Counted from the first letter of the stretch, positions 42,342-51,547 are shown. The stretch is 64,000 nt of DNA from Myxococcus landrumus (GCF_017301635.1 NZ_CP071091.1:2802001-2866000), one strand, 5' to 3'. The notes: generated by a model not told the origin, from the letters alone. Made by a program: numbers and translations.

Positions 42342-43442
42342 TCACAGGTCATGGCCTCCCGCCGTCGGGACGGGCACCAGGACGTGCTTGAGCACGTAGG
42401 TCTTGAGCCGCTGGCGCACGTCGTCGTCGAGGGTGAGGACGATTTGGGGGTGGATGCGAGTGCCCACCTCGAACAGCACCGCCTCCGTCAGCATGCCGTC
42501 CTGGGTGATGGCGGTCAGCCGATCCAGGCTGGGGTCGGAGCCGTGGTCGGTCTCCCCCTTGTCCTTGCGGTTGCCATGGACAACCAGGGCCGAGCCCAGA
42601 CACTCCACCTCCTCCAACGTCGAGAAGCGCTCGTCGGCGGAGCCCGTCATCTCGCGACGGTGGGAGGGTTCACCCAGCCACAGTGCCTTGCAGTTGGCGA
42701 ACGCGAGCCAGGACGGGTCATGGTCCGGGTCGAACTGGACGGAGACAGCCTCGCCCGCCCACTCGGCGTAGCCACGCGGGACGATGGCCTCGTCGAGCAC
42801 GGCGAGTCCCAGGCCCGCGTTGTTGCGGAACATGTCGCGGATGATGGCGTAGCGGGGGTTGAGCACCAGGCACCAGGCCCACGAGTCGAGGGCCTCCTTG
42901 AAGCGGCCCAGCCGCGCGAGCGCGTTGCCCTGGAAGAACCACGAGCGATGGTCATTCGGGTTGACCTGAATCGCGCGGCGATAGTGCTCGAGCGCCGTGG
43001 CCGCATCGCCCGAGAAGAGCGCGGCGTCTCCTCGGAAGTTCCAGGCGAGGTAGCAGTCCGGACAGGTGTTCGTCGCCTGCTCGTACAGCTTCGCCGCCTC
43101 CGCGTAGCGCCGCGCTTCGAAGTGCGGCTCGGCCTCATCGAGCAGCGCATTCACCGCCGGAGGATTCCCCGGCCAGTCGACGATGACTCGCTCGCCGTTC
43201 TCTTCCTTCACACGCGGCGCCTCGCGAGGCGACACGCGCTGCGGCCACAACTGGTCCGCCCACCCGCCCGGCGGTGAGTCCCGGCCCTCGACGCGGTATT
43301 GCACCGCCGAGGCCTCCATCCGCTTCATGACCTGCGCGGGACTGAGAAAAGGCGGCGGCTCCGCCGGGCGCGACAGCGTCCGGGACTTCGAAGCACATCC
43401 AACCGCGAACAGGGCACACAGGATGACGAGGGGGCGATGCAC
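42342..43442 (-). CDS. TPR-repeat lipoprotein
   Basis: 366 residues. The signal peptide ends LFAVGC, so Cys at about residue 16 is the lipid anchor. Residues 100-210 form tetratricopeptide helices (ARRYAEAAKLYEQA, GDAATALEHYRRAIQVNP, LGRFKEALDSWAW). The C-terminal half is unassigned, with VQFDPDHDPSWLAF and a closing beta-rich part. It is likely an outer-membrane lipoprotein scaffold. The start chosen is GTG 43442, with AAAGGG five bases upstream; a TTG at 43463 is the alternative. It is convergent with the TonB gene (24 bases between stops) and follows the alpha/beta hydrolase gene by 60 bases. Confidence 0.82.
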   Translation of the reverse strand: MHRPLVILCALFAVGCASKSRTLSRPAEPPPFLSPAQVMKRMEASAVQYRVEGRDSPPGGWADQLWPQRVSPREAPRVKEENGERVIVDWPGNPPAVNALLDEAEPHFEARRYAEAAKLYEQATNTCPDCYLAWNFRGDAALFSGDAATALEHYRRAIQVNPNDHRSWFFQGNALARLGRFKEALDSWAWCLVLNPRYAIIRDMFRNNAGLGLAVLDEAIVPRGYAEWAGEAVSVQFDPDHDPSWLAFANCKALWLGEPSHRREMTGSADERFSTLEEVECLGSALVVHGNRKDKGETDHGSDPSLDRLTAITQDGMLTEAVLFEVGTRIHPQIVLTLDDDVRQRLKTYVLKHVLVPVPTAGGHDL

Positions 43443-43502
43443 AAGAGCCCTTTCAGTGAGCAATCCCCCCTGAGTCTACGCGGCTCCCACCGCGGACCGA
43501 CA

Positions 43503-44657
43503 TCACTCGTCCAGCAGGTTCGCCCAGAACCCCACCATCCGGACCATGTCCATGGCCCCCGCCTTCCCATCCACTTCCGCATGGCTGATGAGCGGCGTGG
43601 AGAGCTGGTGCACCTGCGTGTGAGGCCGGAGCACGTCCGCCAGCAGCACGGACTCCATGGCGGGAATCACCGTGTCCCCCGCCCCGTGCAGCAGATAGAC
43701 GGGCGAGGTGGGCGGAGGCGAGCGCGCCGGAGACATCGACGGGTCCGCGGCGAAGGCCTGGACGAAAGGCAACAGCAGCGGGCCCAGCGCGGCCACGTTC
43801 CGCGTATTCACATACCCCATCAGCGTGGAGGCGGGCTCGGCCATGCGGGTTTGCAGCTCACGCGCCTTCGCGAAGGTCTGCTCGGCCAGGGCTCCGTCAT
43901 GCTGCGTCTGATGCGAGGCGCGCAGGAAGGTGAGGATGCCCTGGCGGAGCGGCTCCACCTGCTCGGGAGGAACCAACCGGTCCGCGACGTTGAGCAGGAT
44001 GATGACCACCCCATAGTCATGAGGAGCAAGGCGCGAGCCGTCCGGCAGCACGCCGCTGCACAGGAACGACAGCACGCGGGGCAGGTCTCCATGTCCTCCG
44101 AAGGAAAGCGTGGAGGCCACCTTGTCTCGAAGCGCGGGACGCCCCGCCGCCACCACCGAGAGCCCACCCGAGAAGCTGATGCCGAACAGGTCCACCTTTC
44201 CGCGCGGTGCCAGCTCCTCGCGAGCAAGGGCCCACAGCGCCGCGTCCTCGATGACGTCCGGGATGCGCGGCGTGATTTCATAGCGCAGGAGGTCGGGCGG
44301 CTCGGGCGTCAGCACCATCTGCCCGCCCGTCGCCAGGTCCTGGGCCAGCTTCACCAGCCGGGGCTCATCGATACCACCGGCATGCACTCCGGACGTCAGC
44401 ACCACCGTGTGGCCCCGGACGGCTCGCGGCCGGTACAGCCTCGCGCGGACGTCGCCATGCCGCGTGGGCACGCGAAGCTCGCTCGTCTCGAACGGGCTGT
44501 TGTGCAACCCCGCCACGGCCCGAGGCACGGAGCCTTCCAGCCCCGCGGCACGCACGACGAAGGACAGGCCCCGCAGCCAGTCGGCCCCCAGGGACAAGCC
44601 CACCACGAGCACGACCAGCAGGCCGGCCCACAGCGACCACCGTGTCGCCCGCTTCAT
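43503..44657 (-). CDS. Membrane-anchored alpha/beta hydrolase
   Basis: 384 residues. A hydrophobic helix at 8-30 anchors the protein or acts as a signal peptide. The alpha/beta-hydrolase nucleophile elbow is GISFSGG, Asp is likely in LLHGAGDTVIP, and His in ISHAEVDGKAG. This looks like an esterase or peptidase-type fold with a large lid region between. Substrate unknown. The ATG overlaps the stop of the hybrid kinase gene by four bases, so kinase and hydrolase are translationally coupled. Confidence 0.85.
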   Translation of the reverse strand: MKRATRWSLWAGLLVVLVVGLSLGADWLRGLSFVVRAAGLEGSVPRAVAGLHNSPFETSELRVPTRHGDVRARLYRPRAVRGHTVVLTSGVHAGGIDEPRLVKLAQDLATGGQMVLTPEPPDLLRYEITPRIPDVIEDAALWALAREELAPRGKVDLFGISFSGGLSVVAAGRPALRDKVASTLSFGGHGDLPRVLSFLCSGVLPDGSRLAPHDYGVVIILLNVADRLVPPEQVEPLRQGILTFLRASHQTQHDGALAEQTFAKARELQTRMAEPASTLMGYVNTRNVAALGPLLLPFVQAFAADPSMSPARSPPPTSPVYLLHGAGDTVIPAMESVLLADVLRPHTQVHQLSTPLISHAEVDGKAGAMDMVRMVGFWANLLDE

Positions 44658-46624
44658 GGAAGCAGATGCTCCACGAAGTCACACAAGCGCTCGCGCTCGA
44701 AGGGCTTCTCCAACAGGCCCCGCGAGTGACGGCCCACGAACTCGCGCGCCTGCGCGGTGAAGGCTCCACCCGTCATCAGCCCCGTGCGCCGCACGAGCTC
44801 CGGCGCCAATCGCTCCAGCTCTTCCACGAAGTCCATCCCACTCATGCCCGGCATCATCAGGTCACACAGGATGGCATCAAAACGCTCGCCCGTGGACAAC
44901 CGCCGAAGGGCCTCGCGCGCATCCTGGACGGAGTGGACCTCGTACACATCGCGAACCAACCGCGTCACCGAGTTGCCCACGGAGGGCTCATCGTCGATGA
45001 GCAGCAGCCTGCGCCGCTCCGCCAGCGCCACGGAACTTCCGAGCACCGGCGACTCCGGCGCGGCCACCGTCCCCACCGAGAGCGCCGGAAGCACCACGCG
45101 GAAGGTGGTTCCCCAATCGAGCGCGCTGCTCACCTCGATGCGGCCGCCCATGGCCTGCACCAACGTGTGGCAGATGGACAACCCCAGCCCCGTCCCCTCC
45201 CCCACGGGCCTCGTGGTGAAGAACGGGTCGAAGATGCGACGCTGGACCTCTGGGGTCATGCCCGTCCCGTTGTCGGTGACCTCCAGCTCGACCTGCCCCG
45301 CGCGCCCCGTGCGAAGGCTGACTCGGACGCGGTTCTCCTCCGCCGGCCTCGGCGGGAGCGCCTGGAGGGCATTCACCAGCAGGTTGAGCACCACCTGGCC
45401 CAGGCGCACCTCGTTGCCGTGCACGGGCGGCACCGGCTCCATGGTGCACACCACTCGCGCCCGATGCGTCAGCTCGTTGCGCACCAGCCTCAGCGCCCCT
45501 TCCACCGCGCGCGTCACGTCGACGGGGCCGTGTCGCTCCTCGTCCCCGCGCGCGAAGGTGCGCAAATCCCTGACGATGGCACAGACCCTCGCCGCTCCAT
45601 CCAGCGCCTCCGCCACCACCTCCCGCAGTTCCGGGAGCTGCTCGGAGGACAGCGCCGGCAACGCGAGCAGGTCCCTCACATACGCGAGGTTGGAGCTGAC
45701 ATAGGCCAGCGGGTTGTTGATTTCGTGCGCCACCCCCGCGGCCAGCGTTCCCACGGAGGCCATTCGCTCCGCGAGCAACAACTGTGACTCCAATCGCTTG
45801 CGGTCGGTGACGTCGCGGATGATGCCCACGAGGAAGGCCTCCCCGGAGCCGCTGAACGTGGCCTTCTTCGTCACCAGCACCCGGGAGACCCCCGTCGTCC
45901 TGTCCGTAAGTGTCTCCTCGCTCTCATCGGGGACACCCGAGCGGAAGACCTGCTCGTCGTTGCGCCAGAAGCTGTCGGCCTCGTGCGTGGAGACGAACTC
46001 ATGGTCCGACTTCCCCAGCAACGCCTCGGCCGGATGTCCCATGACGCGGCAGAACGCGCTGTTCATCGCGACCCAGCGGTGCTGCCGGTCCTTGACGAAG
46101 AGCGGCTCGGGCACCGCGTCCAGTGCGCTGCGGAGGAACGCACTCGTGCGCCGCAGTGCGCGCAGGTCGTGCTCTCCCGTCTCCGCCTCCAATCGCCTGC
46201 GCAGCGCCGCCAGGCGCGTGCCCCACCCCTGCCCGGGTGTGGCCACACACTCGTCCGCGCCCGCCTCCGCGAGCGCCTGCGTCTGCGCATCGTCGCGCGA
46301 GGTCAACACCACCAGATGCGTTCGCGACGCCACCCTGAGCGCATGCAGGCGGCGCACGCTCTCCAGCACGTCCTCCAGCGCACCGCCCGCATCCCAGGTG
46401 ACGAGCAGCCCCTCCTCCACCGGTGCGGCAATCACATCCGCGCCCGTCACACACAGCACATGACAGGACTGGCCCGCCCCGGACGCGCGCACGCCACGCT
46501 CCACCTCAACCGCCACCGCCGCAGGCACCGCCACCAGTGTCGCGAGCACCGCATCACACTCCTCGGCCCGGGGAGGACCCGATGTCTCACGAAAACAACC
46601 CGGAGGCACCCGGCCCGATTGCAT
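44654..46624 (-). CDS. Cytoplasmic PAS hybrid histidine kinase
   Basis: 656 residues without membrane helices. Residues 1-145 resemble a receiver fold that has lost its acceptor Asp (LLVTWDAGG, LVVLTSRDD, GADECVATP). A PAS domain covers about 160-285 (ALDAVPEPLFVKDRQHRWV). HisKA has GVAHEINNPLAYV (about 308-320). HATPase_c runs about 400-520 with DNGTGM and GTGLGLSICH. A C-terminal receiver keeps LLLIDDEPS, the acceptor Asp in ILCDLMMPGMSG and Lys in LEKPFE. ATG 46624 or GTG 46630 may start it. Coupled to the hydrolase gene downstream. It probably feeds a phosphorelay; the output partner is not in the window. Confidence 0.92.
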   Translation of the reverse strand: MQSGRVPPGCFRETSGPPRAEECDAVLATLVAVPAAVAVEVERGVRASGAGQSCHVLCVTGADVIAAPVEEGLLVTWDAGGALEDVLESVRRLHALRVASRTHLVVLTSRDDAQTQALAEAGADECVATPGQGWGTRLAALRRRLEAETGEHDLRALRRTSAFLRSALDAVPEPLFVKDRQHRWVAMNSAFCRVMGHPAEALLGKSDHEFVSTHEADSFWRNDEQVFRSGVPDESEETLTDRTTGVSRVLVTKKATFSGSGEAFLVGIIRDVTDRKRLESQLLLAERMASVGTLAAGVAHEINNPLAYVSSNLAYVRDLLALPALSSEQLPELREVVAEALDGAARVCAIVRDLRTFARGDEERHGPVDVTRAVEGALRLVRNELTHRARVVCTMEPVPPVHGNEVRLGQVVLNLLVNALQALPPRPAEENRVRVSLRTGRAGQVELEVTDNGTGMTPEVQRRIFDPFFTTRPVGEGTGLGLSICHTLVQAMGGRIEVSSALDWGTTFRVVLPALSVGTVAAPESPVLGSSVALAERRRLLLIDDEPSVGNSVTRLVRDVYEVHSVQDAREALRRLSTGERFDAILCDLMMPGMSGMDFVEELERLAPELVRRTGLMTGGAFTAQAREFVGRHSRGLLEKPFERERLCDFVEHLLP

Positions 46625-46666
46625 CGTCACCCGACTCGACGGTCAACGGCGTTCCCCAGCCGACAC

Positions 46667-47623
46667 TCAGGCACCCCGGGGTCGCGAGGCTTTGGAGACC
46701 CGTCGGGTCGCCGTCGCCACCACTCCCGGTCCCACTCGGCAGGCGGGCAGCAGCGCGCACCGCTCACAGTTCTCCGCGACAGGACTGGAGGGACACGCAC
46801 CGCTCATCCCATAGTGACACAGAGCGAAGTCGTAGCGAACAGGGTCTCCCGCATCGAGCGCGCGCAACGAGGCCGTCACCTCTTCCGCCGTGCGCCATGT
46901 CAGGTCCGTGCGCCGCGTGAGCCCCAGATGCCCGGAGATGCGCCCGATGTGCGTATCCAACGGAATCACCAGCGACGAGGGGGACACCCGCTTCCAGATG
47001 CCGAAGTCCACCGCGTCCGGGCCACGCACCATCCATCGCAGGAAGAGGTTCAAGCGCTTGGCGGCGCCCGGCCCCAGCGGTGAAGGCAACAGGTGGTGCA
47101 GTCCCCGCTCTGGCCCCATCGCGGCACGCAGCGGCGCCATGGGAACCCGTCGCAGCGCGGCGGTGAACGCGCTCAGCGCGCCGTGCATCCCGCCTTCCGC
47201 GGTGAGTCCCTGCACGAAGAGGGCTTCCAGCTCACCGTGCTCGCGCAGCGCGCGCCCCATGCCCAGCAGGAGCACCGCGACATCGGTGCCCACGTTGAAG
47301 CGATAGACGAAGCCCTCCAACAGGGCCTTGGCCCCTTGGACATCCAGCTCGCGGACGAACGCGGCGGGCGAGGCCCCCATCCGGCTCAACAGCGAATCCA
47401 CCTTGGGGCGGAACAGGTCCGCGCGACCGTAGGCCAGCGCGGCGGCGAGCAGCGCGCTCACCTCGATGTCGCGAGGGTCTTTGTACCGGTGGGGAAACTC
47501 CACGGGGTCGAAGCCGATGCGGGCTCGAGCATCCGTGGCCGCCAGGAAGGCATCAAGCCGGGCACGCAAGGGGGCGACTGCCTGGGGGCTCAATCCTGGG
47601 GACGGCTTCGAACGGCGTGTCAC
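46667..47623 (-). CDS. TIGR02757 (DUF2400) family protein
   Basis: 318 residues. FDPVEFPHRYKDPRDIEVSA near the N-terminus, HLLPSPLGPGAAKRLNLFLRWM in the middle and VIPLDTHIGRI near 245 are hallmarks of TIGR02757, whose members resemble the helix-hairpin-helix DNA-glycosylase fold. A C-terminal CPSSPVAENCERCALLPAC gives four cysteines spaced like an EndoIII-type iron-sulfur cluster. A role in DNA repair is inferred from the fold; no activity is established to my knowledge. The GTG at 47623 with GGGAGC upstream is chosen; ATG 47683 is the alternative. It precedes the hybrid kinase gene by 42 bases on the same strand. Confidence 0.85.
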   Translation of the reverse strand: MTRRSKPSPGLSPQAVAPLRARLDAFLAATDARARIGFDPVEFPHRYKDPRDIEVSALLAAALAYGRADLFRPKVDSLLSRMGASPAAFVRELDVQGAKALLEGFVYRFNVGTDVAVLLLGMGRALREHGELEALFVQGLTAEGGMHGALSAFTAALRRVPMAPLRAAMGPERGLHHLLPSPLGPGAAKRLNLFLRWMVRGPDAVDFGIWKRVSPSSLVIPLDTHIGRISGHLGLTRRTDLTWRTAEEVTASLRALDAGDPVRYDFALCHYGMSGACPSSPVAENCERCALLPACRVGPGVVATATRRVSKASRPRGA

Positions 47624-47747
47624 GTCGGGGCTCCCAAATGTTCCTGGAACGGCGGCCCGCCGCCCCCGCTTCCCGGGATTCATCCATCCCGGGAGTGACG
47701 CCCCCTCCCGGGTGGGAAGGGGCGCGGGGCATCCTACGACATCGCGA

Positions 47748-49766
47748 CTACGGGTTGACCGCGAACACCAGGTCGTCGTGGTCGTCGTACGACGTGGTGC
47801 CGCACGGCGCCGCGCTGCCGTTGTAGCGGAAGCGGGCGCGCACGGCCTGGAGCTGGCCGGCGGGCAGCGTGTACGTGGCGGACAGCGTCTGCTGGCCCGT
47901 CGCCGTCGCGGACAGCGTGGCGATCTTCGTCCACACCGGGCTGTTGGCGTTGGCCGTGTAGTAGAGGTCCAGCTTGTCCGGGCGGATGGCGAAGACCCAG
48001 ACAGTGGCCTCGACACGCACCACCTCGCCGGGGGCGAAGGGCGCGCCGCTCACCGTGGACACCTTGATGCGGTCGTTGGACTCGTCGGCGTGGTACGCGC
48101 CGGAGACGCCGTCCGCGCACGAGTTGTTGATGGTGTTGGGCGCGTTCTGCTCGGGCCCCAGACCCGCGCGGCCGTTGAGCAGCGTGGTGGAGTCACACTG
48201 GTTGGACACGTTGGAGCAGCGCGGCACGCGCAGCACCGTGTCGAAGATGGCATTGCTGCTGGCGTTGGTGCTCGTCACCGTCGCGGCGGTGCTGGTGGCG
48301 TTGTTGCCAATGAGGTCATACGCCTTCGCGACGATGGTGTGGCTGCCGTTGGCCACCGCCGCCGAGTTCCACGACGCCGTATACGGAGACGTGGTGGCCG
48401 TGCCCACGATGTTGCCGTCCACCAGGAACTCCACGCGGCTGACGCCGGTGTTGTCGGACGCGTTGGCGGTCAGCGTGACGGTCCCCGTCACGGAGGCGCC
48501 GTTCGCCGGACCCGTCAGGGCCACGGTGGGGGGCACGCTGTCGGAGAGCGTCGCGGTGCCCTTGGCCAGCTCCGCCACGTACGCGCCCGCCATCTTCGCG
48601 AACTTGAGCGCGTGCGTCGCGGTGTTGTTGCTGCGAGCCAGCGTGTCGTCAGCCGAGTGGATGGCGGGGTTGTGCTGGCCCATCAGCGCCTCGAAGGGCA
48701 TGGACGCCGCGAAGCCCGCGCTGTTCCACGACGCGTGGTCCGAGCAGCCGTAACCACACGAAGAGTTCGTCCACGTCACGCCCGACACGTACGTGCTGAT
48801 GAGGTTGCCGACGAACGCGTTCTGCGCCGCGTTGGTGAAGTCCGTCATCAGCGCGATGTCGACGGTGGAGCCCTTGTAGTTCGTCATGTCCAGTTGGAGC
48901 ACGCCGATGACGTTGGCACCCGAGTTCTTGTGCGAGTCGGCGATCTCCTTGGAGCCGCGCAGACCCACTTCCTCGGCGGCGTAGGCCATGAACTTCACCG
49001 TCTTCGCCGGCTTGTAACCGGTGGCCATGGCGACGCGGATGACCTCGGACAGCGTGGCGATACCCGACGCGTCGTCATCCGCGCCAGGAGCCCCGCCACT
49101 CGAGAGGTTGGTGGAGTCCAGGTGTCCGCCCAGGACGACAATCTCGGAAGGCGTGGTGGTGCCCTGGATGGTGAGGATGACGGACGGCTGCGCGAACGCG
49201 GCGTGGGTGAACAGCTCCACGGTGACGTCGCCACCGGCCTGCGCGCGGGTGCCCGCGTAACCTTCCCACTGGCTCTTGATCCAGTTGGCCGCCTGCACAC
49301 CCGTGGTGGAGGTGTAGTAGCGCGTCGTGTAGCTGGAGAGGTGGGTGATGCTGGCCAGGATGTTGGACTCGGCCATGCCGGAGATCAGCGTGTTGACCAC
49401 CGGGGCGTTGTCGAGCGTGTAGTTGACCGCCAGGGAGCTGGGGACCAGCGCCGCGCCACCCGAGGACAGCTCCGCGAGGGCCTGGGCCTCCGTGTCGTGG
49501 TAGAGGAAGCCACCACAGCGGTTGAGCTTGTCGTGCATCACACGCGAGACCCGGTCGATTTGAGACTCGGGAATCTTGAGCGCGACGACCTCGCCCTTCT
49601 GTCCCGCCAGCGACGGCGTCTTCGCCCCCGCGACGATGAACGCGGCGTTCACCTCCGACAGGGCATCGGAGCCGAGGGTGATCCACACCTCTCGCTCCGG
49701 CGCCTTCGCGTACGCCGAGACACAACCGACCATCATCACCAACGAAGCCAGTCGCTTCATGTGCAT
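47748..49766 (-). CDS. Secreted M28-family aminopeptidase with Ig-like domain
   Basis: 672 residues. A signal peptide (1-21) precedes an N-terminal prodomain. The M28 catalytic domain runs from about 135 to 400. Zinc ligands are in GGHLDS, ADDDASG, MAYAAEEVGLRGS, LDMTNYKG and AIHSADD, the order of Vibrio proteolyticus-type leucyl aminopeptidase. A bacterial Ig-like domain (about 415-495, VALTGPANGASVTGTV) and a C-terminal beta-sandwich of P-domain or PPC type follow. It releases N-terminal amino acids from peptides outside the cell. GAGGAGG lies before the ATG. The upstream region shares a split motif with the M4 protease gene. Confidence 0.93.
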   Translation of the reverse strand: MHMKRLASLVMMVGCVSAYAKAPEREVWITLGSDALSEVNAAFIVAGAKTPSLAGQKGEVVALKIPESQIDRVSRVMHDKLNRCGGFLYHDTEAQALAELSSGGAALVPSSLAVNYTLDNAPVVNTLISGMAESNILASITHLSSYTTRYYTSTTGVQAANWIKSQWEGYAGTRAQAGGDVTVELFTHAAFAQPSVILTIQGTTTPSEIVVLGGHLDSTNLSSGGAPGADDDASGIATLSEVIRVAMATGYKPAKTVKFMAYAAEEVGLRGSKEIADSHKNSGANVIGVLQLDMTNYKGSTVDIALMTDFTNAAQNAFVGNLISTYVSGVTWTNSSCGYGCSDHASWNSAGFAASMPFEALMGQHNPAIHSADDTLARSNNTATHALKFAKMAGAYVAELAKGTATLSDSVPPTVALTGPANGASVTGTVTLTANASDNTGVSRVEFLVDGNIVGTATTSPYTASWNSAAVANGSHTIVAKAYDLIGNNATSTAATVTSTNASSNAIFDTVLRVPRCSNVSNQCDSTTLLNGRAGLGPEQNAPNTINNSCADGVSGAYHADESNDRIKVSTVSGAPFAPGEVVRVEATVWVFAIRPDKLDLYYTANANSPVWTKIATLSATATGQQTLSATYTLPAGQLQAVRARFRYNGSAAPCGTTSYDDHDDLVFAVNP

Positions 49767-49896
49767 GGGGCTCCTCCTCTTCCGGGAGGTCTGCGTTGCT
49801 GGGGGGACTACCGACGGGAACTATTCGCGACAGAGCAGCGAATGAAGAATACTCTGCGTAAACATTTCCCGTGGGTCAATCCTCAAAGCTCCAACA

Positions 49897-49917
49897 ACAC
49901 AGAAAAACCGTATCAAT
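49897..49917 (-). promoter_or_regulatory. Split motif upstream of the M28 gene, shared with the M4 gene
   Basis: On minus, ATTGATACGG (49917-49908), four bases, then TCTGTGT (49903-49897). The same two blocks with a five-base spacer occur at 56242-56263 before the M4 protease gene. The copy here starts 151 bases before the M28 start codon. It lies in an AT-rich stretch unusual for the window. A regulator binding site or promoter element is suggested; its identity is unknown. Confidence 0.5.
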
Positions 49918-49946
49918 ACCCCAGACACAGAAACCCAGGATGTCGA

Positions 49947-51203
49947 CTAGCGAGTGAGCTCGCGCACCGCGTGACCCAGTTCTGGGAGGATGAGAGCGTC
50001 GAGCGCGAGACGCGCGGCCTGGGGTGAGCCCGGAAGCGCGAAGATGATCATCCCCTGATACGTGCCGGCGGTCGCTCGCGACATCATCGCCGCGCTCCCG
50101 ATCTGGCGGTACGACAACATCCGGAACAGCTCGCCGAAGCCGGGCAGTTCCTTCTCGAACAAGGCTCGAAGCGTTTCCACGGTGGTGTCTCGCCGGCCGA
50201 TGCCGGTGCCCCCCGTGAAGAGCAGCGCCCGCGCCCCCGCGGCCTGGGCCTCCGCCACCGCGCCTCGGATCGCCTCCGCGTCGTCTTTCACAACGACATA
50301 GCCGGCGATGTTGTGCCCAGCCGACTCCAGCCCGTCCCGAAGGACCTTGCCGCTCGCATCACGCGAGGCGTCACGGCTGTCCGAGCACGTCACCACGAAC
50401 GCACTGACATGCACCGGCGCGCGAGCCTTGTGCTCCTGAGGCACCGCCCCCTGCGCACCACGGTGTCCGTGGTCGTGGGAGTGGCCGTGGTCATGACCAT
50501 GTCCGTGGTCGTGCGAGTGGCCGTGACCGTGGTCGTGCGAGTGGCCGTGGTCATGACCATGTCCGTGGTCGTGCGAGTGGCCGTGACCGTGCGAGTGGCC
50601 GTGCTCATGACCATGTCCGTGGTCATGGTCGTGGGAGTGGCCGTGGTCATGTCCGTGCTCATGCGAGTGGCCGTGCTCATGACCATGTCCGTGCTCGTTG
50701 CCGTGGGAATGCCCATGGCCGTGGTCGTGCGCATGCCCATGGCCGTGCTCGCGTCCGTGCGAATGCGCGTGGCCATGGCCGTGCTGGTGCCCATGGTCGT
50801 GCTCGTGCCCGTGGTCGTCCGCGTAGCCGTGGGAATGACCATGGCCGTGGTCGTGCGCATGCCCATGACCGTGCTCTCGTCCGTGTGAATGCTCGCGGCC
50901 GTGGCCCTCCCCCTCCCCGTGGGAGTGCGCGTGTTCGTGAGCATGAACATGGCCGTGCTCATGCGCGTGCGTGTGTTCGTGCGAGTGCGCCACCCCATCG
51001 TGCTCGTGCACATGCGCGTGGGTGTGCTCGTGAGGATGGGTGTGCTCGTGCTCGTGCCGATGTGTATGGATGTGAGCAGGCGCGGCGCCGTGCTCGACGC
51101 CGGGAGCGTGCTCGTGGGCGTGCTCGGCGCCGAGGCCGTGCTCGTGGTCATGCCCGTGCCCGTCGCCATGACGGTGGTCATGGTCGTGTCCGTCGTGTGC
51201 CAT
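49947..51203 (-). CDS. moaB: MoaB/Mog-type molybdopterin protein with giant His-rich N-terminal domain
   Basis: 418 residues. Residues 3 to about 247 are almost entirely His alternating with Gly, Asp, Glu, Ser, Ala or Thr. The C-terminal 160 residues form a MoaB/MogA domain: VTCSDSRDASRDASGKVLRD, SAGHNIAGY, LFTGGTGIGRRDTT and LPGSPQAARLAL. These enzymes adenylate molybdopterin before metal insertion. The poly-His part should bind Ni, Zn, Cu or Co and could serve as a metal store, buffer or chaperone; this is inference. The DNA contains long direct repeats, so length may vary. No signal peptide, so cytoplasmic. The Rieske gene ends 35 bases upstream and is likely cotranscribed. Confidence 0.9.
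   Translation of the reverse strand: MAHDGHDHDHRHGDGHGHDHEHGLGAEHAHEHAPGVEHGAAPAHIHTHRHEHEHTHPHEHTHAHVHEHDGVAHSHEHTHAHEHGHVHAHEHAHSHGEGEGHGREHSHGREHGHGHAHDHGHGHSHGYADDHGHEHDHGHQHGHGHAHSHGREHGHGHAHDHGHGHSHGNEHGHGHEHGHSHEHGHDHGHSHDHDHGHGHEHGHSHGHGHSHDHGHGHDHGHSHDHGHGHSHDHGHGHDHGHSHDHGHRGAQGAVPQEHKARAPVHVSAFVVTCSDSRDASRDASGKVLRDGLESAGHNIAGYVVVKDDAEAIRGAVAEAQAAGARALLFTGGTGIGRRDTTVETLRALFEKELPGFGELFRMLSYRQIGSAAMMSRATAGTYQGMIIFALPGSPQAARLALDALILPELGHAVRELTR
50461..50960. repeat. Tandem repeats encoding the poly-His domain
   Basis: This stretch is built from GTG/CAT-type hexamer variants (plus-strand GTGGCCGTG, GTCGTGCGAGTGG and similar). The clearest longer repeat has a 60-base period: 50479-50531 and 50539-50591 are identical over 53 bases. 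Further imperfect copies continue to about 50960. It encodes 20-residue HGHSHDHGHGHDHGHSHDHG-like units on minus. Slippage or recombination should change its length. Confidence 0.8.
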
Positions 51204-51238
51204 TCAAGTAACTCCGGTGCGGCGAGCGCTCAGGGGCT

Positions 51239-51547
51239 CTAGGGAAGGTCGACGATAAGGGCCCCGTCCTGGACCTCAACCGTCACTGTCGGCTGGTCAT
51301 CACAGACCCCAGGGGAGGTCTCGTTCCGGCCCGTATCCATGTCGAACCCGACCTCATGACACGGGCAGACAACCATGTTGTCCTCGATACGACCGCCGGA
51401 GAGCAGACACCCCGCGTGGTTGCACCAATCATCAAGGCCCTTGTATCGGCCGTGAATCTTCGCGATGCAGACGTTGCGCTTGCCCACTTCGTAGCCGCGC
51501 ATTTCCTTTTCGGCGAAGTCCGCCGGTCCGAGCTTGATCTTCGTCAT
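51239..51547 (-). CDS. Rieske-type [2Fe-2S] ferredoxin
   Basis: 102 residues with the Rieske cluster ligands WCNHAGC and CPCHEVGFD (Cys-x-His and Cys-x-x-His). The fold is that of small soluble ferredoxin components of dioxygenases and nitrite-reductase-like small proteins. There is no membrane anchor. It would carry electrons to an oxygenase or reductase that is not in the neighbourhood. The ATG at 51547 is chosen; the longer open frame upstream is antisense to polX. The gene precedes the His-rich moaB by 35 bases in what looks like one operon, an unusual pairing. Confidence 0.88.
   Translation of the reverse strand: MTKIKLGPADFAEKEMRGYEVGKRNVCIAKIHGRYKGLDDWCNHAGCLLSGGRIEDNMVVCPCHEVGFDMDTGRNETSPGVCDDQPTVTVEVQDGALIVDLP

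Noticed and set aside
47466..50027. 853-residue open frame on plus
   Set aside because: Antisense to the M28 peptidase and part of the TIGR02757 gene.
50313..50888. 191-residue Val/Met-rich frame that looks like a membrane protein
   Set aside because: It is the plus-strand reading of the poly-His repeats; GTG/ATG repeats give Val and Met in this frame. The His-rich frame continues into a complete MoaB domain and is therefore the real one.
50461..50960. Possible CRISPR array
   Set aside because: Repeats are short, irregular, in frame with MoaB and without unique spacers of equal length.
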